64,000 bases of DNA from Streptomyces gossypii (GTDB taxonomy: Bacteria; Actinomycetota; Actinomycetes; Streptomycetales; Streptomycetaceae). The number at the start of each line of letters is the position of its first letter. Positions within the stretch are counted from its first letter, which is position 1. Under the pieces are notes generated by a model. The model did no database searches. It saw only the letters and a program-made list of their open reading frames with translations, and was not told the DNA's origin. The stretch lies in the NCBI RefSeq assembly GCF_025165795.1, contig NZ_JAJAGO010000001.1, positions 434,001 to 498,000 of the forward strand, given 5' to 3'. Below, one piece after another: positions 53,568 through 61,958 of the stretch. Made by a program: the position numbers and the translations under genes.

Positions 53568-53687
53568 GTGGGAACTGCACTGATCACCGCACTTGTTGTC
53601 GTCACGGCCGAGCAGACGCTCGCCTTCGCCGTCCCCAGAGTGGCCCGTGCCGCAGGCGCCTGGTGGCGCAAGCGGGGTAACCGGTAG
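53568..53687 (+). CDS. Possible 39-residue membrane peptide
   Basis: GTG start with GGAGGGG five bases upstream. One hydrophobic segment (GTALITALVVVTAEQTLAFA) is followed by a basic tail (VARAAGAWWRKRGNR). It could be a real small membrane protein; only the ribosome site and composition support it. Confidence 0.35.
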   Translation: MGTALITALVVVTAEQTLAFAVPRVARAAGAWWRKRGNR

Positions 53688-53747
53688 TCCGGGAATCGGC
53701 AAGTCAGCCCCTGCCCACTGAGTCGGCGGCGGGTAGGGCTCCCCCCT

Positions 53748-54200
53748 TCACAGCCCCTGGACGCGCAGCACGCCCGTCAGCATCGGGAGAGTGAACTCGC
53801 CGCGGGCGGTCTCCGGTCGACTCGCGAGGAAGGCGCGGATGCGGCCCAGCGCGGCTGCTTGTCCCTGTTCTGGCATGACCAGCATCCCCGCGCACGTCGC
53901 GAGGGTGGCGACGAGGGGGTCGGCGGTGCGGCGCTGCCCGTGCGGGAACTCGGCCTGCTCCGGCGAGCCGAACCGGGCTGCCACACCAGTCTCCGGAGGG
54001 TGCATGTCTGCCGTCTCGGCGCGCCGACTGGTGGGCGCGCCGAGAGGGGCCGATGGCCGCGCCGAGGTCGAGCAGACGCGGGCCGGGCGCGGGCTCGAGC
54101 GCCCAGCACGCCGCGGCCTGCGCGTAGTCCGGCCGGCGCTGCGGCGTACGCGCCCGCCGCAGCGCCGAACGACGAGGAAGGAAGCAGCCGTTCGTCCTGA
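53748..54200 (-). pseudogene. Class I methyltransferase remnant
   Basis: In one frame DYAQAAACWALEPAPGPRLL then DLGA, the start of a SAM-binding domain. After a shift near 54000-54080, HPPETGVAARFGSPEQAEFP and the normal C-terminus AALGRIRAFLASRPETARGE with FTLPMLTGVLRVQ. The middle catalytic strands are missing. Confidence 0.6.
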
Positions 54201-54279
54201 TCCCTCCGGCTGGCCTATGGAGGCTGCCAGCGGTCGGCTGCAAGGCGCGGCCCTCCGATGGGGTGACGCCCCGCCCGAC

Positions 54280-54729
54280 TCACCAGGCCTTGCCGGCCTG
54301 CTCCCGGACCGTGCGGTTGATCCGGTTGAAGAAGTTGGTCGTCGCGATCTCCAGGGTGATCGCGCCCAGTTGCTCCTCGCTGAAGTGGCCGGCGGCGGCG
54401 TCCCAGATCTCGTCGGTCACGCCCGCCGCGCCGTCCTGGAGCCGGGTGGCGGCCTCGGTCAGGGCGAGGGCCGCCCGCTCCTCATCGGTGTAGAAGGGCG
54501 TCTCGCGCCACGCGACCACGTTGTGCAGCCGCTCCTCCGTCTCACCCGCCTGCTTCGCCGACTGGATCGTGGCGAAGATGCACGGGCTGCAGCCGTTGAT
54601 CTGGCTGACCCGCAGATGGATCAGTGACAGCAGATGCTTGTCCACGCCCCCGGCGTGAATTGCCTTGTAGAGATGCTGGACTGCTGTGACCACGTCGGGA
54701 CTGGCCGGGCTCTTGATGCGTGCTTCCAT
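54280..54729 (-). CDS. Carboxymuconolactone decarboxylase/AhpD-like protein
   Basis: 149 residues, all-helical AhpD-like fold. The redox-type segment is INGCSPCIFATIQSAKQAGE; a CxxC is present, but the usual following histidine is not at the standard place. The later HNVVAWRETPFYTDEERAAL and ITLEIATTNFFNRINRT match the group that accompanies ECF41 sigma factors. Probably a peroxidase or isomerase acting on an unknown substrate. It is divergent from the ECF41 gene, across a symmetric promoter pair. Confidence 0.88.
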   Translation of the reverse strand: MEARIKSPASPDVVTAVQHLYKAIHAGGVDKHLLSLIHLRVSQINGCSPCIFATIQSAKQAGETEERLHNVVAWRETPFYTDEERAALALTEAATRLQDGAAGVTDEIWDAAAGHFSEEQLGAITLEIATTNFFNRINRTVREQAGKAW

Positions 54730-54759
54730 CGGTCCTGCTCCTTCGTCGGTGGTTCATCG

Positions 54760-54819
54760 GTTACCTGCGCCCTTCCGGGCACGTCATCCCCATGACGGAG
54801 CAGAGCCGAGGAAGGTAAC
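54760..54819. promoter_or_regulatory. Mirror-symmetric divergent promoter, ECF41 type
   Basis: Rightward: GTTACC (54760-54765), 16 bases, CGTCAT (54782-54787). Leftward on the other strand: GTTACC (54819-54814), 16 bases, CGTCAT (54797-54792). The two -10 elements meet at CGTCAT-CCCC-ATGACG. Both fit the ECF41 pattern as I recall it (TGTCACA near -35, CGTC near -10), and they point to the sigma gene and the AhpD-like gene respectively. Confidence 0.7.
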
Positions 54820-54822
54820 AAC

Positions 54823-55701
54823 ATGTCCGACACCAGCCCGACGCACCCGATGGCCGAGACGTTCGAGGCCCAGCGCGATCGGCTGCGGGCGATCGCCCAC
54901 CGCATGCTCGGATCGCACGCCGACGCCGAGGACGTGGTCCAGGAGGCATGGTTGCGGCTCTCCCGCCAGGACGCGGCGACCATCCACAACCTCGCCGGCT
55001 GGCTGACAACGGTGGTCGGCCGGATCAGCCTCGATGTCCTGCGATCGCGCCAGACCCGCCCGGAGGCGTCCTACGACGACCGTCTGTCCGAGCTCGTGGT
55101 GACGGTGGACGACACTCCTGATCCCGAGGACGACGCGGTGCTCGCCGACTCGGTGGGGCTCGCTCTCCTCATCGTCCTGGAGTCGCTCGGGCCGAGCGAG
55201 CGGCTGGCGTTCGTGCTGCACGACCTTTTCGCGGTGCCGTTCGACGAGATCGGCCGGATCCTCGGCAAGTCCGCCGCCGCCACCAAGATGCTGGCCAGCC
55301 GCGCCCGCAGGAAGGTGCAGACGGTGGAGCGGCCGACCGGCGTCGGACGGGAGCAGCGCGATGTGGTCCGGGCCTTCCTGGCGGCGGCTCGCCGCGGTGA
55401 TTTCGAGGAATTGCTGCGAGTACTCGACCCGGAAGTGAAGCTGACCGTCGACACCCCTTCCGGCGTGGTCGTCACCCTCGGCGCCACCAGGGTCGCAGCC
55501 GGCGCGCAACTGTCCGCCGGCGCAGCCACACAAGGGCGGGCGGTGCTCGTCAACGGCATCCCGGGGGTCGTTTCCTGGCACGAGGACGGCACTCCGCTCT
55601 CGGTTCTCGCGTTCAGCGTCGTCGACGGCCGGATCACCGGCATCACGGTCGTGATCGACCAGGCCAAGCTCGCGCTGATGGACCTGCCGGATCCGGCGTG
55701 A
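54823..55701 (+). CDS. ECF41-family sigma factor (SigJ-like)
   Basis: 292 residues. The sigma2 region is about 10-80 (RDRLRAIAHRMLGSHADAED, VVQEAWLRL), sigma4 about 110-165 (LGPSERLAFVLHDLFAVPFD, GRILGKSAAATKMLASRAR), and a SnoaL-like C-terminal extension about 175-285 acts in this family as a built-in regulatory domain in place of an anti-sigma factor. The gene beside it, an AhpD-like protein, is the usual ECF41 partner. The start at 54823 follows GAGGAAGG. Confidence 0.93.
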   Translation: MSDTSPTHPMAETFEAQRDRLRAIAHRMLGSHADAEDVVQEAWLRLSRQDAATIHNLAGWLTTVVGRISLDVLRSRQTRPEASYDDRLSELVVTVDDTPDPEDDAVLADSVGLALLIVLESLGPSERLAFVLHDLFAVPFDEIGRILGKSAAATKMLASRARRKVQTVERPTGVGREQRDVVRAFLAAARRGDFEELLRVLDPEVKLTVDTPSGVVVTLGATRVAAGAQLSAGAATQGRAVLVNGIPGVVSWHEDGTPLSVLAFSVVDGRITGITVVIDQAKLALMDLPDPA

Positions 55702-55751
55702 GTCGAGTCGAAACACGACCCAGGCGCTGCCAGAGCCGGCGGCACGCGCTT

Positions 55752-56345
55752 CTATGTGAGGGAACTGGTCTTGGGCCGGTGGACCTCCAGGACAACCGCC
55801 GTGCCCGCCACAGACCGGTCCTCGTGCATGGTGACCACTTGGCCGGGCTGAAGGTGCTGCCACTGCGAGGGGTCAAGGGGAGCAAGTCGTACCGTGGCTT
55901 GCCCGCCAGGCTTCAGGAAGGGCGTGAACTCCACCCAGAGCCTGGCGATGTCGAGGGCCGGTACGCCAGTTTGGGTTCGGTTCCCGATGTTCCACATCGG
56001 TCGCAGGACGCCGGCACCGGAGATGGGCGTCTGCCGTCGCGCTTCGTTGGCCGGGCGGAGGGTGAAGTCGGCTCGGATGATGCCGTTGCGAGTCTCGTAG
56101 CAGCGCCAATGGCACCAGGCCGCGCTCTTGTCCAGCCGCATCTGTTCAGCTGCGGTGGCCAGGGTCTCCCAGAAGCTGAGCGGAAGCGGTGGGACGTCAC
56201 CGAGTTCTTCCAGCAACCCGAGTGCCACTTCCCACTCGTCCCGAATGAGGTGCTCCCAGACGTCGTTCACCGTGATGTCGTTCTCGGTGGCGGTCTCCTC
56301 AGGAACCAGCAGGGAAGCGGCTTCCAGCAGCTTGGGGACGTCCAT
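55752..56345 (-). CDS. Hypothetical protein
   Basis: About 197 residues from MDVPKLLEAASLLVPEE. The N-terminal half is helical (DVWEHLIRDEWEVALGLLEE, FWETLATAAEQMRLD). The C-terminal half has beta-strand character resembling the last barrel of EF-Tu-like proteins (LWVEFTPFLKPGGQATVRLA, LQPGQVVTMHEDRSVAGTAV). I recall similar Streptomyces proteins without a function. Soluble, with no neighbours in an operon; convergent with the sigma factor. Confidence 0.65.
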   Translation of the reverse strand: MDVPKLLEAASLLVPEETATENDITVNDVWEHLIRDEWEVALGLLEELGDVPPLPLSFWETLATAAEQMRLDKSAAWCHWRCYETRNGIIRADFTLRPANEARRQTPISGAGVLRPMWNIGNRTQTGVPALDIARLWVEFTPFLKPGGQATVRLAPLDPSQWQHLQPGQVVTMHEDRSVAGTAVVLEVHRPKTSSLT

Positions 56346-56466
56346 GCCCTGATTCTGGACCACGGTCTCCTGCCGACGGCTGGACCTGCCCGATGGCCCC
56401 CATCGAGCAGGTCGCGGCACTTGTGTCCCGCGCCGCCCGGTCACGCTCCAGGTGTCGCCCACCAGC

Positions 56467-57174
56467 TCAGCTGAGACCACTTCGGACGAGGATCAATTCA
56501 CTCACAGCCGCTGGCTGGGAGAGAAACGGGTGATGGCCGGCGTCGAGTTCCACGATGCTGCCCGCCCTGCGGGCGTACTCGCGTTGCAGCTGGGCGGGGG
56601 TGCCCCTGTCCTGGGCGCAGACGAGGTACGTCGAGGGCACATGCCGCCACGCCGCTGCTTCCACCGGCTGCTCGAGGACCGCCAGGCTCTGCCGGGCCGT
56701 CTTGTCCGCGGCCCGTCGCTGGATCTCCGGATCGCAGTCCTGGAGGAACGTCTCGGCCAGAGCGTCGGGCCGGACGGTGAAGGTGCCGGCCTCGGGGTCG
56801 ATGTCGAGAAACGGGGCCGGCTCCTCACCGCCGAACGAGGAGAGGCTCTGCCCGACCTCGGGCAGGTAGCTCGACACGAGCAGCAGGTGGTGCACGGCGT
56901 CAATGCCCGCGGCTGCCTCCGCGGTGACGATCCCGCCGTAGCTGTGGGCGACCACGACGGTCGGCTCGTCGTTCGCAGTCAGTACGTGCCGGACCGCGGC
57001 GACATCCTCGGCCAGCCCGGGTCCTCCCGCGCCCGTCGGCCCACCCGTCTCGCCGCAACTCGGCAGGGCAGGCGACTCGCTGGCGACACCCCGCTCGGCC
57101 AGCAGCTCGCCAGTCCGGTGCCACCACCACGATCCGTCCCTGACGCATGCCCCGTGCACGAAAACGACCCTCAT
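56467..57174 (-). CDS. Alpha/beta hydrolase
   Basis: About 235 residues from MRVVFVHGACVRDGSWWWH; GAGGAGG precedes the start by five bases. The nucleophile is in VVVAHSYGGIV, the oxyanion turn in VFVHGACV, and the final histidine in LDAGHHPFLSQP. Salicylate-esterase/EstC-like group by pattern. Divergent from a TetR regulator over 77 bases with a dyad, so probably its target. Confidence 0.88.
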   Translation of the reverse strand: MRVVFVHGACVRDGSWWWHRTGELLAERGVASESPALPSCGETGGPTGAGGPGLAEDVAAVRHVLTANDEPTVVVAHSYGGIVTAEAAAGIDAVHHLLLVSSYLPEVGQSLSSFGGEEPAPFLDIDPEAGTFTVRPDALAETFLQDCDPEIQRRAADKTARQSLAVLEQPVEAAAWRHVPSTYLVCAQDRGTPAQLQREYARRAGSIVELDAGHHPFLSQPAAVSELILVRSGLS

Positions 57175-57219
57175 CATGACCTCCTCGTCTTCCTTCATTC
57201 GCCTGTGGAGCGATATTAG

Positions 57220-57237
57220 ACGTACTGGTTGTTACGT
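57220..57237. promoter_or_regulatory. Candidate TetR operator
   Basis: ACGTA (57220-57224) and TACGT (57233-57237) form a dyad with an 8-base spacer, 15 bases before the TetR start and 46 bases before the divergent hydrolase start. Confidence 0.5.
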
Positions 57238-57251
57238 GAAAAAGTGACGCC

Positions 57252-57812
57252 ATGGGCAGGCAGCGGCAACCGCAGATCAGGCAGCGGCTTCTCGTCGCGT
57301 GCACCGACTACTCGCTCGAGCACGGGCTCCCCGACCGGCTCGAGCCGTTGGCCACCGCCGCGGGCACCTCGAGCCGAATGCTGATCTACCACTTCGGGAC
57401 CCGTGACGGACTGCTCCGCGAGATCCTCGGACAGGCCCGGCAGCGCCAGCTCCAGGCCTTCACCGACCTGATATGCCTGCGACCTGACGAGCCCTACCCG
57501 ATCACCCTTGCCCGCGCCTGGTCCGCGATCTCCGGGCCGGAAGGCGCGCCCTACCTCCGCATGTTCAGCCGGCTGCACGACACCGCCGGAGAACCCCTCT
57601 GGCCCGGATTTCGGAGGACCGCGACCACCGACTGGCTCGCACCCCTCGAGGCCGGCATGCACAGCCTCGGTCGACCCGAGCTGGCCACCGTCGTGCTCGC
57701 CGTCATCCGCGGCCTCCTCATGGACCTGGACGCGACCGGCGATGTCCCGCGCACGCACCAGGCATTCCATGACTTTCTCAGCACTATCGACAGCGCCCGA
57801 GAGCGCGCCTGA
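57252..57812 (+). CDS. TetR-family regulator
   Basis: 186 residues. The N-terminal HTH (QIRQRLLVACTDYSLEHG, LEPLATAAGTSSRMLIYHFG) has the YHFG end of the TetR recognition helix. The C-terminal ligand domain is helical. Likely represses the divergent alpha/beta hydrolase. Confidence 0.9.
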   Translation: MGRQRQPQIRQRLLVACTDYSLEHGLPDRLEPLATAAGTSSRMLIYHFGTRDGLLREILGQARQRQLQAFTDLICLRPDEPYPITLARAWSAISGPEGAPYLRMFSRLHDTAGEPLWPGFRRTATTDWLAPLEAGMHSLGRPELATVVLAVIRGLLMDLDATGDVPRTHQAFHDFLSTIDSARERA

Positions 57813-57927
57813 CGGTCTACCTGGCCCTGGAAGGCGCTATGTGAGCTTATGCCTGTTTTGCTCTTTTGGGGAGTGGTAACCGGGTCGGCCGCGGTGTTGC
57901 CGGGCAGCGCGGAGCGGTGGACTTCGA

Positions 57928-58098
57928 TCAGCCGCGGCCTCGCGAGGTGGAGTCCCCGCAGTACTCGGGGAAACCCGGGTGGACATGGCTCGACAGACTC
58001 CCGACCAGGAGATCGTCGAGGTTCTGGTGGGAGGTTGCCGAGTGGTCGCTCCAGTGTTCACGGAAGAGGAGCCGGAGGGCTGCGGCGGTCCTGGCCAT
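57928..58098 (-). CDS. Possible 56-residue protein or fragment
   Basis: The minus-strand frame begins MARTAAALRLLFREHWSDHS and ends CGDSTSRGRG. The composition looks protein-like and not like a shadow of a neighbour. No strong ribosome site; it lies 36 bases below the MBL gene stop on the same strand. Unknown function. Confidence 0.35.
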   Translation of the reverse strand: MARTAAALRLLFREHWSDHSATSHQNLDDLLVGSLSSHVHPGFPEYCGDSTSRGRG

Positions 58099-58134
58099 GG
58101 TCGGGCGTTGGCCGTTGGCATGGCGGGCTTCCGG

Positions 58135-58917
58135 TCATGTGGCCAGGTCCAGCCATTCCCCGACGGCCAGCACGTGTGCGCGCCGTCCGGCGTGCGTGCG
58201 GAAGTCCTTCTCCGGGTCGGGGACCTCGACGTAGCCCGCGATCTTGTCCGGCTGCTCCGTCTCGTAGTGCATCGGCACCGCGTACCGGGCGTCGAGGATC
58301 TCCGCGGCCGCGGCGGCCTGCCTCGGGTCCAGCGCGGCGGGCAGCGGGCTCGGCGGCTGGAGGTGCGGTGCGTCGACCACCGCGCCGTTGGCGGGCAGGA
58401 ACACCGCGTCGAACGGGCTGAACCGGCGCGCGATGAGCCACCAGTAGCCGTGGAACATCGTGTCGCCGCCGTGGAAGACCCGCTGCCCGTCGGCCTGCAC
58501 CACCCAGTTCACCTGCGGGTCACCCAGACCGTCGACGGAGGGGACCGCGGTGACGCGGAACGGCCCGACTTCGCGGGTGGACCAGACATCCACGACCTCG
58601 GCAGCCAGCCGGTGCAGGGCCAGCTCGCGCTCGGCCAGCAGCGTCGTCACGTTGTCCACGTCGTCGCCGTGACCGGGCGCCGGCCGCAGCACCGACGCCC
58701 CCGGTGTCAGCGCGTCCGCGAGCGCGGACGCGTCGGCGTGGTCCCGGTGCAGGTGGGTGACCAGTGCGGCGGTGACCTTCCCGCTCGGCGCCGCCAGCCC
58801 CACGCCGGGCTTCCACCCCGTGAACAGCGGCGAGAGGTCCCGCACGTAGTCGATCACCAGCCGCTTGGCGCCCGCCTCGATCTCCAGTCCGGCCCAGCCC
58901 AGTCGTCGCACCCGCAT
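58135..58917 (-). CDS. MBL-fold metallo-hydrolase (UlaG-like)
   Basis: 260 residues. The metal motif is in ALVTHLHRDHADASAL, with later VFHGGDTMFHGYW and YAVPMHYETEQPD. The short beta-lactamase-like layout resembles UlaG/RomA-type lactonases or phosphodiesterases. Divergent from a TetR gene across 88 bases with repeated GCGAACG motifs. Confidence 0.87.
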   Translation of the reverse strand: MRVRRLGWAGLEIEAGAKRLVIDYVRDLSPLFTGWKPGVGLAAPSGKVTAALVTHLHRDHADASALADALTPGASVLRPAPGHGDDVDNVTTLLAERELALHRLAAEVVDVWSTREVGPFRVTAVPSVDGLGDPQVNWVVQADGQRVFHGGDTMFHGYWWLIARRFSPFDAVFLPANGAVVDAPHLQPPSPLPAALDPRQAAAAAEILDARYAVPMHYETEQPDKIAGYVEVPDPEKDFRTHAGRRAHVLAVGEWLDLAT

Positions 58918-58941
58918 CGCGCACTCCTTCGCTCGGTGATT

Positions 58942-58996
58942 GCGAACGTTAGCGTACGACCGTTCACTAAATCAATAGCGAACGCACGTACGCTAT
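58942..58996. promoter_or_regulatory. Operator cluster between MBL hydrolase and TetR
   Basis: GCGAACG occurs at 58942-58948 and 58978-58984. TAGCGTACG (58950-58958) is the exact reverse complement of 58987-58995. ATAGCG-N10-CGCTAT (58975-58996) and GAACG-N12-CGTTC (58944-58965) are further dyads. This is dense enough to suggest two TetR dimer sites. Confidence 0.6.
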
Positions 58997-59005
58997 CCTC
59001 GTCAC

Positions 59006-59608
59006 ATGTCACCACGACGCTCAGCAGCCGAAGCGCAGGCCACCAGGGGCCGGATCCTCGGCCGTGCCGCCGAGATCGCCTCCGAGGAAGGACTGGACGG
59101 CATCACCATCGGCCGGCTCGCCGGGGAGCTGGAAATGAGCAAGTCCGGGGTGCACAAGCACTTCGGCACCAAGGAGACGCTGCAGATCTCCACTCTGGAC
59201 AAGGCGTTCGTGGACTTCTGGCACCGAGTGGTCGAGCCCGCACTGACCGAGCCCCCGGGCCTGCGGCGGCTGCGCGCGGTGTGCGCCAACTCCGTGGGCT
59301 ACCTGGAAGCGCCACTGCTGCCCGGCGGCTGCCTGATGACCGCGGCGCTCACCGAGTACGACGGCCGCCCCGGCCGGGTCCGCGACGCGGTGGCCGAGGT
59401 GTGGTCGCGCTGGCGGGAACAGCTGCGGGCGGACCTGACCGCGGCGGTGGAGAACGGCGAACTGCCCACCGGGTTCGACATCGACCAGGCACTGTTCGAG
59501 ATCATCGCTGCCGGGCTGGCGCTGAACGCGGCCATGCAGCTCCAGCACGAGCGGGCGGCCGCGGGCCGGGCCCGCCGCGCGATCGAACGGGCCTTGGACC
59601 AGTCCTGA
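59006..59608 (+). CDS. TetR-family regulator
   Basis: 200 residues. The HTH region is ILGRAAEIASEEGLDGITIG, LAGELEMSKSGVHKHFGTK. The C-terminal domain matches the TetR_C group with GLRRLRAVCANSVGYLEAP and GGCLMTAALTEYD. Likely controls the divergent MBL hydrolase. Confidence 0.92.
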   Translation: MSPRRSAAEAQATRGRILGRAAEIASEEGLDGITIGRLAGELEMSKSGVHKHFGTKETLQISTLDKAFVDFWHRVVEPALTEPPGLRRLRAVCANSVGYLEAPLLPGGCLMTAALTEYDGRPGRVRDAVAEVWSRWREQLRADLTAAVENGELPTGFDIDQALFEIIAAGLALNAAMQLQHERAAAGRARRAIERALDQS

Positions 59609-59667
59609 CCGCACGCCAGAACGGGCACTGGCCGAGCACGATCTCATGACGAGGCAAGATAGTACGC

Positions 59668-60240
59668 ATGACTTTGGCCACCCCCATACTGCACACCGCT
59701 CGCCTGCGACTGCGACCCTTCACCGACACCGACGCGGACCCCCTCTTCGCGCTGCACAGCAGCACCTACGTGCTGCGCTACTGGGACTCCCCGCCGTGGA
59801 ACGAACGGGCCCGCGCCGAGCGCTTCCTCGCGACTTGCCGGAAGATGGCGGACGAAGGCACCGGGGCACGGGTGGCCATCGACCGTGCTTCTGACGGGGC
59901 CTTCGTCGGCTGGTGCGGTCTGACCGAATGGAATCCGGACTACCGCAGCGCGTCGCTGGGCTACTGCCTCGACGATGCGATGTGGGGCCACGGCTACGCG
60001 ACGGAGGCCGTGAACGCCTTGCTGCAGTGGGCATTCGACACACTGGACCTGAACCGAGTCCAAGCCGAGGCCGATACGCGCAACGTGGCATCTGCCCGGG
60101 TCCTGGAGAAGAACGGGTTCGTGCGGGAAGGGACGTTGCGGGAAGACTGCGTCGTGAACGGCGAGGTATCCGACTCGTGGGTGTTCGGATTGCTCAGGCG
60201 AGAGTGGCGGCCGTCGACGGTTCGCACATCCGGGCGTTAG
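59668..60240 (+). CDS. GNAT acetyltransferase, RimJ/RimL type
   Basis: 190 residues. The start is LHTARLRLRPFTDTDADPL. The acetyl-CoA loop region is LDDAMWGHGYATEAVNALL, followed by NVASARVLEKNGFVREGTLR, typical of ribosomal-protein N-acetyltransferase-like enzymes. Substrate unknown. Stands alone, 59 bases after the TetR gene. Confidence 0.9.
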   Translation: MTLATPILHTARLRLRPFTDTDADPLFALHSSTYVLRYWDSPPWNERARAERFLATCRKMADEGTGARVAIDRASDGAFVGWCGLTEWNPDYRSASLGYCLDDAMWGHGYATEAVNALLQWAFDTLDLNRVQAEADTRNVASARVLEKNGFVREGTLREDCVVNGEVSDSWVFGLLRREWRPSTVRTSGR

Positions 60241-60300
60241 AGGGGGCGCCAGACGGGACGAAGCCCTGTCGACCGGGGCAGAACCCGGTGCGCGGCAAGC

Positions 60301-60393
60301 GTGATACGCGACGGCATCCACGAAGCCTTCCTCACCCTCGGATGCGCGCTCGTCTGCTGGCGGCGCCTGAAGTCCTTGCGACTGGAGTGCTAG
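60301..60393 (+). pseudogene. IS5-family transposase, last 30 codons
   Basis: VIRDGIHEAFLTLGCALVCW then RRLKSLRLEC and TAG, the usual end of a group of IS5 transposases. Nothing of the catalytic part precedes it. On the other strand a frame ending at 60390 (GAALTTYLARNHERRHLRLL) may be another gene fragment. Confidence 0.7.
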
Positions 60394-60520
60394 GGGGCGG
60401 ATCCAAGGTGCTGAGCGAGAGTGCGGGTGTGCTCCGGTCGAGCCAGGAGGCGCAAGTGGCGCCGCTCATGATTGCGCGCTAGATACGTGGTCAGAGCAGC
60501 ACCGATGACGCCGCCGCCTG

Positions 60521-61366
60521 CTACGCGCGGTGGTGTGGCGGTGCACCGGCAGCAAGCAGCTTCTCCGTGTGCTCGTGCAGTCGCCGGGCTTCCTCGATCG
60601 CGAACGCGGGCCCGTGCGGGCTGAGCGGCTCTCCCCGCACAACGGCGCTGAGCAACGCGGCTGGCGGGGCGTCCAGCAGCGTGAGGATCGGCGCTATGGC
60701 CTCCTCGACCGGCTGGGCGGATCGGCGTACAGCTTCGATCTGTGCCATGACCTCGGGGGTGTACTGCCCGGAGAAACTGGTGTCGACCGTTCCCGGATTG
60801 AGCAGTACGTACCGCACTGTCGTCTCTGGCCGACTGTCCGCGAAGCCGACGCCGAGCAGGTCGTTGAGCCGTCCTCCTTGTGCGAGCGCCCGTTGGCCGT
60901 CGTACTCCCGTGCAAGCTGCAGGTCCTCCCAGTAGATTTTCCCTCCGCCGCCGGGCCCGGCGACGTTGAGGATGACCGGGGTGTCCGCTGCTTCGAGCAG
61001 ACCGGCCAGCTCGTGGCTCAGTACGAAGCGGCTCAGGTAGAAGTGCGCGAAGGTGTTCTCGAGGCCTTCGGCAGTGACCAGGCGGGTGGTCCGGAAGTGC
61101 CGGGCGCACAGCACCAGGGCGTCGATTTTCGCGCAGACGGACCGGATAGCGTCGATCGCCGCTCTGGTCTCGGACACCAGACTCAGATCGGCCTGCACGA
61201 AGTGCGCCCGCCCGGCCGCGTCATGGTGGCGCGCGGCATCGAACCACGCCTCGCCCTTCTCGGCGCTGCGCCCGACGACTATCACCTCCTGCCCCCTTTC
61301 CAGGTATTCGAGGGCGAGAGCCCTGCCGATGCCGTCCGTGCCACCGGTGACGACATAGGTCTTCAT
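60521..61366 (-). CDS. SDR-family protein lacking the catalytic Tyr-Lys
   Basis: About 281 residues. The cofactor motif VVTGGTDGIGRALALEYLER is intact, and VIVVGRS with VQADLSLVSETRAAI follow. Where related proteins read AYSQSKLAN (YxxxK), this one reads ALAQGGRLND, and the catalytic serine region is ILNVAGPGGGG, so the active-site triad is not there. It may bind NAD(P) without standard dehydrogenase chemistry. It follows the PPOX gene by 29 bases in one transcription unit, divergent from a TetR gene. Confidence 0.8.
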   Translation of the reverse strand: MKTYVVTGGTDGIGRALALEYLERGQEVIVVGRSAEKGEAWFDAARHHDAAGRAHFVQADLSLVSETRAAIDAIRSVCAKIDALVLCARHFRTTRLVTAEGLENTFAHFYLSRFVLSHELAGLLEAADTPVILNVAGPGGGGKIYWEDLQLAREYDGQRALAQGGRLNDLLGVGFADSRPETTVRYVLLNPGTVDTSFSGQYTPEVMAQIEAVRRSAQPVEEAIAPILTLLDAPPAALLSAVVRGEPLSPHGPAFAIEEARRLHEHTEKLLAAGAPPHHRA

Positions 61367-61395
61367 CGTTGTGCTCCTTCGCTGCTCATCCGGGC

Positions 61396-61809
61396 TCACA
61401 GGAACCGCGCCGCGATCTTCTCGGGGCCGACGTGCACGGTGACCAGCTCGGGGAGGGTGGCATACGACTCCGGGTGGTGTTCGGCGTAGGTCTTGCCGGT
61501 GTACTTGACGGCCAGTTGGTCCATCCGCTCCCGGCTGCCCGCGCTCTCGAACCGCGCGGTGCCGCTGATGACCGCGTAACCGTAGGGCTCGTCGGGCGGG
61601 TTGACTGTCACGCTCAGGCGCGGGTCGCGCCGCAGATTGCGGATTTTGAGCTTGTCGACGCCGGTCACGAAGAACAGGTCGTCGCCGTCTCGCCCCACCC
61701 AGACCACCGACTGGTGCGGGCTGCCGTCGGGCTGGAGGGTCGCCACGGTGACGAAGACCTGGCCATCGAGGGCGTCTTTCAACTTCTCGGACATGTGGAC
61801 CGGGCTCAC
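61396..61809 (-). CDS. PPOX-class F420-dependent oxidoreductase
   Basis: About 137 residues, split-barrel flavin/F420-binding fold: VFVTVATLQPDGSPHQSVVW, LRRDPRLSVTVNPPDEPYGY and GTARFESAG match the actinobacterial F420-dependent family. The start GTG at 61809 has AGGAG six bases upstream; the ATG at 61794 is an alternative. First gene of a two-gene unit with the SDR; divergent from TetR. Confidence 0.87.
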   Translation of the reverse strand: MSPVHMSEKLKDALDGQVFVTVATLQPDGSPHQSVVWVGRDGDDLFFVTGVDKLKIRNLRRDPRLSVTVNPPDEPYGYAVISGTARFESAGSRERMDQLAVKYTGKTYAEHHPESYATLPELVTVHVGPEKIAARFL

Positions 61810-61861
61810 GCATGACTCCTGGATTGAGGAACGGCGCGACGACGGATGCGCCAGACAGATC

Positions 61862-61885
61862 AACTGCCACAACTATGTGACAGTT
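61862..61885. promoter_or_regulatory. Possible TetR operator
   Basis: AACTG (61862-61866) and CAGTT (61881-61885) are inverted with a 14-base spacer, containing CACA-ACTA-TGTG. It lies 53 bases upstream of the PPOX start, between the divergent genes. The arms are short. Confidence 0.35.
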
Positions 61886-61958
61886 AATCAAGGAAAGGCA
61901 ATAGTGATGAGGTAGTTTCTGGCCCGTCAGTCCCACTCCTGCGTATGCTCCGCACACG

